DNA from: Naematelia aurantialba
Taxonomy: Eukaryota > Basidiomycota > Tremellomycetes > Tremellales > Naemateliaceae
Length of the DNA stretch: 64,000 nucleotides
NCBI GenBank assembly: GCA_021527695.1
Contig: JAKFAO010000004.1
Coordinates: 124,001 to 188,000 of the forward strand
Direction: 5' to 3'
Under the pieces are notes generated by a model. It did no database searches. It worked only from the letters and a program-made list of their open reading frames with translations, and had not been told where the DNA came from. This document shows, in pieces, positions 32,728-47,695 of the stretch (within the stretch, counting starts at the first letter, position 1; every line of letters begins with the position of its first letter). The position numbers and the translations under genes were made by a program.

Positions 32728-35700
32728 ATGTCCAGCCGAGCAAGCACCAGTACCGTCCTCGGCACGCCAGGGAGGAGAGGGGGTAGGCGGACAGAGAAGC
32801 CGGAGAATTACGTGCCATACAATGACAATCCCAAGGGGGTTGGAACGTGAGTGGCTCCCGATGGTCTGCTGTCTTGCTCTCCTTCTCTGCTCTTGCTCTC
32901 CGGCTATAAATGCCCTGCACTCGTTCCTACACTCTTCTCGTACAGCGACGATTGTGATCCTGCTCTTGGACCGCCCAGGCTCTATGACCAACGAGAGACG
33001 GGGGCGTCAAAGCAAGTCGCGGAATGTTCATGTGGACGATGCGCTGCGAGACGCCCTAGAGTCTTGGCTGAGGACTCGAATAGACGCTGACATTCCCAGC
33101 CGGTCGGGTATCCAGATGCCCTCTCCCAACGCTGTCCAACTCAACTCGGACGGCTTCGAAGACCCTGACGCATTCTTCAAGTCACCCACGACCGGCTCGC
33201 CCAACACCCGTTCCGCGGGCAGGCGGTCCACTCTGCTCCCGCCGCCTCCGCCGCCCAAAGGTGGAACCGGGAATGGTGTGCGGGCGAGCGGCGGCGCAGG
33301 ACGCCTCAGCTTACTGGGGGCGGTTGATGACGAGGCGGAGTTTGGGGGCGGTGATGGGGACGAGGTCGATGGGCTGTCGGCGGATGAGTTGTTGGTCGAT
33401 GATTTCGATCTCGATCCTCAGGACCGTAAGTCACGTATCTACTTGGACTCTACAGGAGGAGGGCATAGTGGAGGAGAGTCGTCCTGGTGCATACCGAGGA
33501 GAACTACAGGAAGAGGACAGTCTTGATGGCAAGGGAGAACAACAGACTGGGAAATTGGCGGTCGTTTAGGAACAGATCGTGATGATTGGGAGGGGAGGGA
33601 AGGAGGAGGAGGGAATGAATTAAGCAAGGAAAGAAGTAACAAGGATAAAAGGAACAAAGAAATGAAGGAAGGAAGGAGCACTGCTGACCACATGCAGGAT
33701 TCCAAACACCCAATAGATTCTTGGCCGACAATAGCAGTGCGTCTTGAGTGCAATTTCTGCCTGGCAATCTTCCTGACTTCCCCAGATCCGCCTCCTTCTA
33801 TCGAGCTCCCCCCAGGGTCACGACTACCGCCTGCCTCTCCAGCCCTCTCCACAGGCTACGACGCCCTCCCATCACCTGCAAAGCGCAAGTCTACCATTGG
33901 AGTAGCCTACAACCCTGCTCCCGACTCTTCAAGGTCCAGACGCGACACAGTCCGTGCTCTGCAGTCCGATCTCTCCGAGACAGGCGACGACCTTTTGGGT
34001 GACGCTTTTGAAGAGGCAATGGTCTCGCAAGCTATTAACAAGGTCGACAGAACCCCCAGGAAGCGAGGCCAGCATGAGGACGACGACGGGGTGGAAACGG
34101 GACGAGACGCCTTGGGCCGTTTGAGCGTCGCAAGCAAAAAGTCAAGCAGGGCCGTACAGCGAGATGAAGCGCCGGATAGCGGGGACGATGATATTGGAGG
34201 GGGAGCGAGTTTTGGTTATGACGATGCGCCCGATGTCGGCATGGGAGATTACGGAACTGGTCAAGACGACGGGGGACAGGGTGACGACATGAGTGAAGCA
34301 TCGGATGCAGGGGCGGGTGAGGGTGATCGCGAAGAAGACGATGACGACGGTGATGCAGCTATGGAGGAAGCTGCCATGGCTGCCGAGGAGGCGGGCGACT
34401 CTGACAACGACCCGATTCCCAATGTCAAGGAACGGCACTGGAATGTCAGTGCCAAGCGGGGACAGCCCAGGCATGACAAGCCTCCCGCAGCTAGACGGAA
34501 AGAGGCGCAGCTGACTCGCAAGCCGACTCGACTGTCCCGTCTACCTCATGGTGAGTTTATTTGCTTTGCCCACATCCTGTCAAAAGAACCTGGTCTTTGG
34601 TGTCTGCCGCGCAACATACACTTGGTCTTGAGAGCTGACGTATATGATAGAGGATGCCAATGGGTTCTCTGGCGACTTTTTGACCCGTCGCTCCGGAAGA
34701 CAACACTTCAAACCCCTGAAATACTGGCTGGGCGAGAAGTTCGAGTACACCCGCGGTCCAGCGCAAGCAACGATCAAGTCGGTCGTTCATGTGCCGGAAG
34801 AGGAGGTGGTTCCGCTTGGAGCGAGGCACAAGCGCGGCAGGACCGGGCGCAGTCAGAGTGCGAAAGCTAGCGCGAGGGGGGTCACGGTGGAGCCTGATGA
34901 GCAGGGGTGGGATGAGAAGACGGAACCGGTTGGGCTGGTGCGCCAGTTTCCCTCGGGCATCGAGGTGGATCGACGTAAGTCTAATCGCCTTCTTGGGTTC
35001 ACCGAGCGATGAGTCGGGTGTGGGGCGTTGGGTGACGGGTGTGGGGTGACTGCTGGGGCATTGCTTCACAAGGACGCATATGACCGCCGGATCGCACATC
35101 GCCTATTACCATAGTCCAATGAACTGATGTGACAGGCGTGGCGTTCACGCACAACATGCTGGATCCAAAGGAAGTCATTGGCAGCGGGTTCAAGTACCAA
35201 AAAGTATTTGGCGAGGACCAGTTCGTCGCGGCTGGAGTGGTCTACATCCCCATTGGCGGCTCGAAGCCTGGCAAGATGTCCAAGGACAATTCTTATGTGA
35301 GTCTGCGACGTCAGTGTCATAGTCATCGACCGAGTTCTCTGGAGCGAATTGCCCCAGTGGTATTGCGGAATGTCTGAAAGAGTTCTCGAGTGCGTCAGTC
35401 CTGATCATGCACAGGTGTTCTACGTGATCAAAGGCGCTGTGCAGGTGCACATCCACCGGACAAGTTTCGTCATGGCTCCAGGCGGCATGTTCATGGTTCC
35501 AAGGGGTGAGTTGTTGCGTCCGCGGCTCAGAACCCTGGGACATACATCCAGAGTGAGAGCGAGAGCTAACGTTGGTGTAGGCAATCACTACTCAATCGAA
35601 AATGTCTCTCCCACCAACGAGGCCGAGCTGTTTTTCTCACAAGCCCGCAAAATCAGGCTCAACGAGGAAGACGAAGTGGCAGCTCAGGGTCAGGGTCTCA

Positions 35701-35864
35701 TGCGGTCGCAGACCGCAACTCAGCCCAGAAAGTCTGCTTCGCCAAAGAGGGGCAGAGGGAGTAATGGAAAGAAAAAGGGCCAAGACGATGACGCTGAGGA
35801 TGATGACGAGGAGGAAGAGGAGGCACCGAAACGCAAGACGGCTGTCAAAGCGAGGCGGAAGTGA
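32728..35864 (+). CDS. MIF2: Kinetochore protein Mif2/CENP-C
   Basis: CENP-C binds the centromeric nucleosome and recruits the inner kinetochore. Exon 1 encodes MSSRASTSTVLGTPGRRGG and PENYVPYNDNPKGVGT. A good join leads to RSGIQMPSPNAVQLNSDG and FEDPDAFFKSP, the N-terminal Mif2 block; the 250 nt between are probably intron, although one frame stays open through it. A second long intron (about 33427-33785) precedes the acidic middle region. The CENP-C motif reads RRSGRQHFKPLKYWLGEKF. The C-terminal cupin dimerisation domain shows YQKVFGEDQFVAAGVVYIP, VFYVIKGAVQVHI and FMVPRGNHYSIENVS. A Lys-rich, Glu/Asp-rich tail ends at TGA 35862-35864. Confidence 0.92.
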
Positions 35865-36779
35865 CCAAGTACTAGACGGCGGTCGATGAGAGGCACGAGT
35901 AGTAATTCCCCAGCGGTGGTTCTGGTTCAAGGGGTCAGGGGGCTACGAACGCAGTCACGATAAAACGAGAGTGGTCACAGCAGACTCAAGAGGAGTCGGA
36001 TGACGCGACAGTTTGTCATGGAGCTACGGCAATTGTCACTGAGCCATAACAGTCGTCAGAGAGACACAACATTGGTCACGGAGCCACGACAGCTGTCAGG
36101 AAGCCGAATTTGGTTTACATGTTTGGTCTCAGGAGGCATGGGGTGAGCTGGCAGGTGCGACACGTAGACAAGTGCTCTGGTCTCTTGTAGTGCCAATGCA
36201 GAATTACATGTCCACGCAACGTGACGGCTCCATGTTATCTGACGTCCACGTCGACTGCGAGGTGTTGGTGTATTTTGAGACAGCCCGAGTGGCGGTGACG
36301 TCGGCCGGCAGGGTTATTTCGGGTTAGTATGGGATTAGCGGAACCAAAACGTGACTGCTGGAGTCTTGCTAATACTCGTAAACCTTAATCCATCCCCCCT
36401 TGACCCTGCTTTTCCCCCTTCCTATTCTCGTACTCTCTCTGTCCTGACTCTCTTGCTCTGCTTATTGTAGTTTGTTCGTGCTGGTCTCGCGTTCAAGGCC
36501 ATCGACTCTCTTTGCAGCAGCACCGAGTGCAAGATGGTGCAGCCTAATCGAGCGAACCTGTGCGTATTCCTATCACTGCCTTGCTGTAAGGGAACGGGGG
36601 AGAGAAGTGGAAGTGGCTCCTTTTACGACAAAGGAAAGGATCGCTGATGTCTCGTTCCTCGTCCCCGGGTCTCGGTCTCCATATTTTGTTCCCGCATCCC
36701 ATCACTCTGCATACTTCGTCCTCGTCACGCTCATCCTCGTCCTCGTCTTCATCCCCTATTCGCTGGTGGCTGGCCGTGC
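35865..36779. other. Intergenic region with degenerate gtcac/gagcca repeats
   Basis: This 915-bp gap lies between MIF2 and RSP5. From about 35985 to 36110, phrases of the form (t)tgtcac(g)gagccac(g)acag recur four or five times with changes. The part after 36400 is pyrimidine-rich and looks like the RSP5 promoter and leader. No gene is visible. Confidence 0.5.
35985..36110 (+). repeat. Degenerate tandem repeat of about 24-28 bp
   Basis: Successive segments such as ttgtcatggagctacggc, ttgtcactgagccataac, ttggtcacggagccacgac and ctgtcaggaagccg show a shared pattern gtcan-gagcca-acag. Unit length varies. It lies 3' of MIF2. Confidence 0.55.
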
Positions 36780-40155
<3,376 letters not shown>

Positions 40156-40565
40156 TGCGGGTCCCCTCACTTTCACTCCCTCATGTCTGCAGAGAGACCC
40201 CTGCAATCGAGCCGCGAGTCGGTAGGATGTATCATTTTGGGGTGTTCAATGATTCGACATCAAGCTCATTTTTTCCACTCCACCTCACTCCACTATCATC
40301 GGATTTAGACTGTAACACCCCCGATCCCTCGAGTTACATACACGAGGATGTGCTGTCCGGCGAGATCTATGTACTGTAGGAGTCATTATATGGACTGTTC
40401 GTAATGTGATGCAAGCTTGCTGTGGAACTCTTGCGTTGAACCATACACCATACGCACGTAACATGATACACGATCATGGATACATGTGGTACAACATGGC
40501 GACGAGGACGACGATACTTGGGTATGGGATATTGCGACGCGGGCCGTGCTCGCGACGTGTTACCG
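40156..40565. other. Convergent 3' region of RSP5 and SNU23
   Basis: This 410-bp gap between two convergent stop codons shows no recognisable gene. It should hold both 3' UTRs. Confidence 0.45.
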
Positions 40566-42013
40566 TCACCACTTCTTGGCGCCTCCAAAGCCCCCGAACC
40601 CCATCATAGCGGCGATATCCTCGTCCCCGATTCCCCCGTCCACGCCAGCCCCGACACCCACACCCACACTCACACCAGCCCCAACACCGCCACCAGCCCC
40701 AACACCGCCACCAGCCCCAACACCGCCACCAGCCCCTACACCGGCACCGGACGCTCTTGCCCCAGCAGACCCAAGCCCTTTGGATGCGGTGGTACTGGAC
40801 CCGTTCGCAGGGGCAGCCCCAGCGGAATTTGGGTTTCGCCGTTCCTCCCGCTTGCGCTTCTTGTCCTCTCTCCGGCGCTGGCGCTCGGCGTGCTCGGCCT
40901 CGCGGACGGCTTTGAGGCGGGCGTGGAAATCGTAGTTCTGCGCAGTGACCTTCTGCGCCGTCTGTGCGCGGAGAGAGGCGATCTTGGCGCGTACTTGGGA
41001 GAGAGTGGAGCGGGTCTGGTGTGTTGTCTGGCCGAGGTGGCGGAGGTCTGCAAGTGTCAGTGCGTGGTTCCTGCTGGCGGTCGAGATTGTGCAGCCTGTT
41101 TAAGAGCAGAGACGTGCAAGAGTAGAGAATGAGGAGCAGAGACTTTGAAGTGTAGAGGATAAAGAGCAGAGACTTTCAGGAGCGAAGAGTTCCAGGAACA
41201 GATGTCGAGTGGAGAAAATCTCAGGATCAGAGATTGAACAGCAGGGGAAAGTAGAAAGACACTGCGAAATATGATAGGGGCTGGATTGTAAGATGATGGG
41301 AGAGTCGATCCAGAGGCAAACAGATGGCCAAGGGAGACGTGGCAGCACTAGGCGAAACTTCAATCTTTCAAGAGATGTGCACATTCTCTCTCTTGACAGC
41401 GATCGCCCCCATACATCTGTAGTCTTCGAGCAGACGGACAACCACTACTCACGATACCGCGAGTTGACGTGGTCGAGGTACGACAGCGAGTCCTTCAACG
41501 TCCGATCGCACAGATCGCACTACATTGGCATCAGTCCTGCCGTCCCATCTTCACTCCACCCTCGTCGACCAGCGCAGCTGCGGACATAGCCTTAAAGCCT
41601 CCTCGACGCCACTCACATAGAACCCAGCACCGCGCGGCCCCTTGCCGCTCGTCACCGTCTGCACCAGCACCGTCTTGTTCAGGTTCTTGTCAATCCCCAG
41701 ATCCTCCGTGCGTGCCTGCATTGCCTTGGTCGGCTTTGGCAAGTCCTCTTCATGCGTGAACCGCGGCTTCTTCCCTACATAGGCGGTTGTCAGGACATCC
41801 CATACGTCCTCATAAATGGGGAGGAGCGACCTACCCATCTTCATGGCCTCCTCGGCAGCCTTGCCCTTCTCTGCATACTCTTCGTCCTTGGCTTTCGCTT
41901 TGGCAGACCATTCGTCCTTGTCCCATTGCTTGCGAGCAGGATGTGGCTGCCGTCGTCAGTTCCAGGTCTCTGATCTGCATCCAGCGATAGCTTACAGGCT
42001 TGGATTCTGCCAT
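40566..42013 (-). CDS. SNU23: U4/U6.U5 tri-snRNP zinc-finger protein Snu23 (ZMAT2)
   Basis: Snu23 is a spliceosomal B-complex protein that binds near the 5' splice site and U6. The start is MAESKPPHPARKQWDKDEW after a 45-nt intron; exon 1 is only 18 nt. KAMQARTEDLGIDKNLNKT leads to the matrin-type C2H2 finger (GFYCDLCDRTLKDSLSYLDH, with His later). A charged helical segment (YDFHARLKAVREAEHAERQ) is followed by a Gly/Ala/Val-rich repeat from an 18-bp tandem unit. The conserved end DEDIAAMMGFGGFGGAKKW matches family C-termini. An apparent extension through IYEDVWDVLTTAYVG is a 60-nt intron that happens to stay open. It is divergent from NUP133. Confidence 0.9.
40676..40748 (-). repeat. 18-bp tandem repeat inside SNU23
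   Basis: About four copies of an 18-bp unit (plus strand cagccccaacaccgccac) encode a GVGAGG-type linker on the minus strand just before the conserved SNU23 C-terminus. Neighbouring sequence on both sides is a more diverged version. Confidence 0.9.
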
Positions 42014-42198
42014 GGCGAGAATGGCTAGAGGCGGAACAACATTCGATAGGTCAACTGCCAACTGGAGAGAGCTCAGATGCACAAACGAGACCCGAACATT
42101 TTGCTTCCGTCAACGACGCTCGCCACGTGGTCCCGCCGTCGCGTTTCATGTCACTCTTGTTTCTGCAATTTCACTCGTCTACTGTCGAGGTCACAGCC
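42014..42198. promoter_or_regulatory. Very short divergent promoter, SNU23 / NUP133
   Basis: Only 185 bp separate the two start codons. This is the tightest divergent pair in the window, so the two genes very likely share promoter elements. No motif is assigned. Confidence 0.55.
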
Positions 42199-45100
42199 AT
42201 GTTCAACTCACCCTCGACTCGACACACACCCCGCCCTCGTCCCGCGCGGCCACGGGACACCCTCTCCGTATCGCGGGCGACACCGTCCATCTACTCGGAA
42301 CGAGACCAGCTCCCCATCACCCCTTCTGCCCGCTCGTCCCGCCTCACAGCACTGCGTCGCGAGGTTCCCCCTTCACCCTCGAGTACGGCCGGGGAGACGA
42401 TTCGTACATCTAGGGCAGAGCTTGAAAGCTACGAAAAGGTTGTATGGAGGAACGATTGGAGAGTCGAAGTTGTTTCGGCAGGTGGTTTGCCAAAAGAGGT
42501 CCAGCAGGTCATCAAAAAGTCTGGTATGTTACCTTGCGTCGAACCTGAGCCAAGGCGTCCCTGACAACTCATAGATATGGTGACGAATGCAGTGGCGGGT
42601 TACGTCGATGTGTCGTCAGGCTTCGCATTCGTGGTCACTTCTGCTGCCTGTATCGCCTGGAACTTCCAAAAGGTACCGATATCACCACGCACTCGGGGAA
42701 TGTCTACTGACTCTGCTCGCCTGTAGCGCACATATTCCTCCACAACATGCTATGTATTTCCAGCTCCTCCGCCTCCTTACGGCTCTGAAACCGCCGGCGC
42801 ACCAGCGCTGGCGACGCTGTACACTCCTGCATCTGGCGAGCCGGGCATGGTGCTCGTTTCAGCCTCGGGGGAGATCAGGTTATGGGAGAATATGAGCGTC
42901 GCCCTCGCCAACGTCGAGAGGTTTACTTCTCTCCAGCTAGAGATTGCAGAAGGAGATGTAGCCGACCGAATATGGAAGCTCGAGGTAAGCTAGTTCACCA
43001 AATGGACATCTGTGCTCATACCGCACAGTCAAACACGTTCATCATCACTACAATCTTTTCGCAAGCTTTTCGAGTATCGGTCTCTTCTCATTCTGGTCGG
43101 CTAGTCGCCAGTTTGATCCCTCTCACCAAGTCCGCCGGCATGTTCGCCCGAGCCACGAGCACGATTTTCGGCGCAAACGAGCGGAGCGGTATCCGAGCTG
43201 TCACGAGCAACGAGAGCGGATTGTTCTTGCTAGCCGGGCGGACGGTGCAAAAGTGGACACTCGGCGCGGATGGGCAAAAGGTCTGCAGATGGGCTGATAT
43301 GTGGAGGACAGAGCTGATAGCGGTCAGTTCGTCTACGAGTATGACTTGCATGACGCCATCGGACAAGCAGTCTTTGAAGAAGAGTGGTCACCTCAGAATA
43401 TTGACTTGCAAATCAGTGATCTAGTCACATACGGGCGAGCCTCTCGGACTAGGGCTATTTGCTTATGCTAACAGCCGTAGTCCTCAAGGGCTGGTCGCCT
43501 TGGTGTCATTTACCGATTCAAGGTCAAGCTCATCCGGGCCACCCCGCTCTCAGACATCTCACGCTGTCGTTGTGCTCTCTGTACAGGCTAGAAGTGGCGC
43601 TTTGACAGTCTCCAGAGTCATTGACGTTGGGCACCAAAGCGTCAGTTTCTCCCAAAATTGACGAGAGAAATACTTATATCACTTCAGACCGCCGATCCAC
43701 GATACCTAGACGTCCCGCGTCTTCTTATTCCGTCCGGTAGTGCAGCAGCATTCATTCGTCTCACAAGTGAAGTGGTCGTAGTCTCGTTGATCCAATGTAA
43801 GTGGCTGCCTCGACGTGCTCGCTGATCCGTAGCTGCGCCATATGAGGATGTCATCGCTCTCAAAGATCCTGGGCGGAATGCTTTCGTTGGTGCTGGAATC
43901 CAGTCGTCGAATCTTAGCGCTGCAACACGAACCAACCGGCCATCTTTGGTCCTCGTGCCCGCCATCGGGGGCTTGCTATCGGTAGAGGTTTCGGCCGACG
44001 GCGTGGAGGAAGCTTTGTACGCCCACATGAGCGCGCTTGAGGATGCGCTGACGTTCATCTAGGACAACTCTCTCTTCTGCCACAAGCAGAGTCCAAAGTC
44101 GCATCGAGCAAGCTGTGTTCTTCGGTGATCGAAGCGATGTGAGTCGCCAGCCTCATTTCGAAAAGCGGTGCTGATTTATCAGAACCCCTTGTCATTCGAT
44201 CTACTTGGCAAGCCAGAAGGAGATGTTGCTGCTGCTGTGGAAGCAGTCTCTGAGCAGATCCTGTCTTCTTGTAAGCGCGAGCCTTTAGCTTGTCAGAGTG
44301 ATAGTCTACTGAGACCTACTCTAGCGTCTCCTCTCATGTCATCCTTCTTCGAGTTGAGGCCACAGCTCGTTGATCGATTACATCGTCTCCGAGAGGTCAT
44401 GGCCTTTGTTCGCCGGAACGGGCTCCTCAATCTCGTGCGTATCTTTCGAACCAGCCAGTTTTGGCACTGAATAGTACGCAGCTACCTCAATCCTCCCGTC
44501 GAAAGCTGTCGGCGCATGCAGAGAAGGTACGAAGCGCGATGGAGCTGTGGGATTATCAAGATAGGCATATGGAGTGAGTTCCAGTGGAGAACAAAGAGGC
44601 GATTCTGATTGTTCCTCCCAGCCAAATGAGAGCTCGGACCCCTCAGACTCTCCTGTCAGATGCACTTCTCAATTACATGGAACGGTATTTCAAACTAGAC
44701 GATGGTCAGGACGTCATTCGAACGTTCTTCCATGATCACGTAAGTCGTCGCCCTAGCTAGTGAACACGCTCATCGAGATAGGTCAAAAACCTGGACAAAG
44801 TGCTGGAAGAGGTCATGACAGTCTTTTCGGAAACAGTCGATGTACAGCACCCAACGGCCGAGATGTCTGATTGGGTTCGCGAGATCAACCTGATCTTTGT
44901 GGTGAGTCATCTTCTTCGGGGGTGTTGAATGTAGACTGATATAAGAAGATCGTGTTTCGAGCAGCTTCGCAATATCGAGAAGACGAAGAAGCAACATACG
45001 AGGTTGACCGCCTCCATCCGACCATAGAGCTCTGGACAGCTCAAGACTCGCTCATCGACGCCCTGGAATGCTTGTACAATGTTACAGAGCAATTGATAAA

Positions 45101-47174
45101 GGAACGATCACGGACGTATGGCTCGGCAATAGACGCCAAGGCAGCGGGTACGGGAGACGACCTGCTTGCGCAGCAGCAAAGAACGCAGGTTGTACTTAAG
45201 AACCAAATGACCGAACTGGCAGCGGCATTATGTACAAATATGGAAGACAAATGTCGCACGACGTCTCAGTGAGTTTTTACCCTCGATAGGTTCTTGGGCT
45301 GATCGCGACTCAGAAGACAACTGGACGAGGGTGCTGATGCGAGAGATGGACTTATCTTGGACGAGCGTTGGGCAAGCATGAAACCTCGCGTCATCAGGCC
45401 CTTGGGTAAGCCTATCTCCAATGCGCATATAGAAAGCAGCCCACTGCCCTTTAAATAAAGAGTAGTCAGAACGCTTATGGTCGGCAGTGCAAATTGACCG
45501 GATAGAAGAGGCGTATGCGCTGGCCGAGCACCACTCTGATCTCCCGACTCTGGTGTACCTGTGCCACGACCCCAAAGCTGGTGCGGGTCCAGATCGATTG
45601 CAGGCGTTCATCGAACGGTTTGGTGAAGAGTTTGCATTCGTGCTATATCAATGGTACATTGACCATGGTGAGTCCCGTACTACCGAAACCATATGGTGCT
45701 GAAACGAACCCCAGGTCAACTACATGCATTACTCAGCCAAGACGAGGTCTACGGTGCCTTATTGACGAGGTTTTTCGACCTCTACGGGTACCCGGAACTG
45801 GCTTGGATACACCATATTAGCTGCAAGCGGTACGGGGACGCAGCGATTGCCCTCTCCGTGGTTGATGCGGAAACCGAAACGCTTTCCCAGAAACATGTGA
45901 GTTTCTCATCGTCGCCTGTCCCCTGCTCCTCATGTCCAACAACCCGGGGCGGACAGACCACAAGTTGACCGTATTATAGCTGGTTAGTAGTATTGGCAAA
46001 TTATCTGCTGTTGCAGAGATTGCATCGCGAGGCGAATCAACCGAACGGAAACAGCTGCTTATCGGTATGTCTATCATACTGCAGCGCTCTTGAATGTTCT
46101 CATCTTCTTCGTTCAGGCCTAGACGACGAGCTCGATCACGTCAAAGTCCAATCTGAGCTACGTGAAGCTCTCCTTTTACCATCCCAGAACGCCCCTCGTA
46201 GCAACCGCCAAAGTCCGCTCGAGCTGTACGCGGCATCGAACTTGACTAGGCTCGATTCGCGTCCGGTCTTCCAGGAACTGTTCCATAACTTGGCCGGCGA
46301 TTTGATCGAGGGCAAGGCACTGGACATTGAGGGTCTGGTCGATGTTTTGACCTTGAAGGATAATATGGGGCCCGAGTCGGGTGATTGTGCGGTTGCGCTC
46401 GAGAGGCTCGTTAACGATATGGTGAGTACTGAGAACAAGATACGGAAGTAGTCGCCGAGTCTGGGGACACGGTGGAGCGTCGATAGTGAATACCCGCTGA
46501 CGGTGGTCTTGCAGGTGTTACCGGAGGGACGAAAGGACGTAGCTCTGCTCACAATCTGGAGGAGAGTGTACATTCGTGACGAGTGAGCGAGCTGAGCGAT
46601 AGTGTCGGCATTGAGCTGACCGTTTGTAGCTGGAAGAGTATTGCGAATACTTCTGGTCGGAGTGAGGAGGCGCAACGCGAGCTGGTGAGGCAGACACTGG
46701 CATATCAGACCCGCCGGGCATTGAAAGGTCAGTATTTGCCTCTGGGGCTTAAAGATCGGTTTGCGGTCTCAGCTTCCAGTAATAGCAGTTGTATTGGTGG
46801 CCGTACAGGTGGTGGTGGTGGTAATGGGGGCGATGGTGGTAGTAGGCTGGGGTGGTAGTAGGTTGGGGTGGTGATGATCGAGGGAGGAGGCGATGTTGTC
46901 GGTAGTAGAACGGCGCTGACACTTGCATTCAGGCAACTTCCCGCGCAACTTCATCTCCTCCCCTGCCATGGCGTCCCAGCCTCCCCTTCGAGCAGAATTG
47001 ACGGCGCGGTTCCCCGACTGGCCTGCAAGCGATATCGACGCCCTTACGAGGGACCACGAGGACGAGGTGGCTGTGCTGCGGAGGTATTTGGACGAAGCGG
47101 GTTTGGAGCGGTGGGCCGGCGAAGTGGCGGAGCTTGTGGCGAGGGACTCGAAGGGGACAAAGGCGAGAAAGTAG
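42199..47174 (+). CDS. NUP133: Nucleoporin Nup133
   Basis: Nup133 is a scaffold subunit of the Y-complex in the nuclear pore. After a disordered Pro/Ser/Arg N-terminus (MFNSPSTRHTPRPRPARP), a beta-propeller begins with VEVVSAGGLPKEVQQVIKKS, AGYVDVSSGFAFVVTS and IAWNFQK. Further blades include LATLYTPASGEPGMVLVSAS and IIPLTK-type segments near 43100. The C-terminal half is alpha-helical stack sequence (for example ALFEF-like helices near 45500-46400: EAYALAEHHSDLPTLVYLCH, LYGYPELAWIHHI). The last exon follows a G-rich 200-nt intron and gives NFPRNFISSPAM and ELVARDSKGTKARK. More than twenty exons are needed; several borders are approximate. The family call rests on order and pattern, not on a single motif. 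Confidence 0.8.
46786..46880 (+). repeat. Gtggt-rich tract in the last NUP133 intron
   Basis: The plus strand is dominated by ggtggtggtgg, ggtggtagtagg and ggggtggt phrases inside an intron of about 200 nt (about 46728-46932). It is a G-rich, low-complexity tract on the transcribed RNA. Confidence 0.7.
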
Positions 47175-47695
47175 AGACGGTGCGGGCAAGCGAGGCGTCA
47201 ATGCGGGCAAGTGAAGGCTGTTGACGCGGTGAAGTGAGATGCGGCGGCTGGCATGGCGGAAGTCAGGAGGATCGATGCAACAGTGCTTTAACATGCAGCT
47301 TGATATGCATGATCGTGAATCGCTCTGTACCGCCTGGAGTGAGGCTGGGTCCAGCTACGCAACGAGATGTAGCGTGGAACAGGAAGAGTGAGACCTGAAC
47401 AGTGGCGTCGTCGTCTCCTGGTAGGTCTGGTCGTCGTCGTCGTCGTCGGCGGCGGCGCTCGATACCTTGATACGTCTGTCGGTATGGCCCCTTCTATTCC
47501 TGCATTGAATTTCTGTTCCTGCATTAGATTCTGTTCCTGCACTGGATCGTCGCAGTCGTCAAGGTCGCAGACGCGCGCCGAAAAGCAGTCCGAACGGAGG
47601 GTACAGATAATGGACGTATCTCAGATCGGACCCGGTAGACTGTGGATAACACATGCATGCAGATACTAGTGCTATGCTACTGTACGATACGCTGT
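47175..47695. other. Convergent gap between NUP133 and the acetyl-CoA transporter
   Basis: This 521-bp stretch contains a (gtc)n run near 47421-47445 and three echoes of ttcctgcat at 47488-47540. A 93-codon plus frame crosses it, but its sequence is a product of the triplet run and has no domain. It should hold both 3' UTRs. Confidence 0.5.

Noticed and set aside
40736..41053. Arg/Ser/Pro-rich minus frame
   Set aside because: It is an out-of-frame shadow of SNU23, whose own frame gives the conserved C-terminus.
47388..47669. Plus frame with poly-Val
   Set aside because: Poly-Val comes from a gtc triplet run; there is no domain, and it lies in a convergent 3' region.
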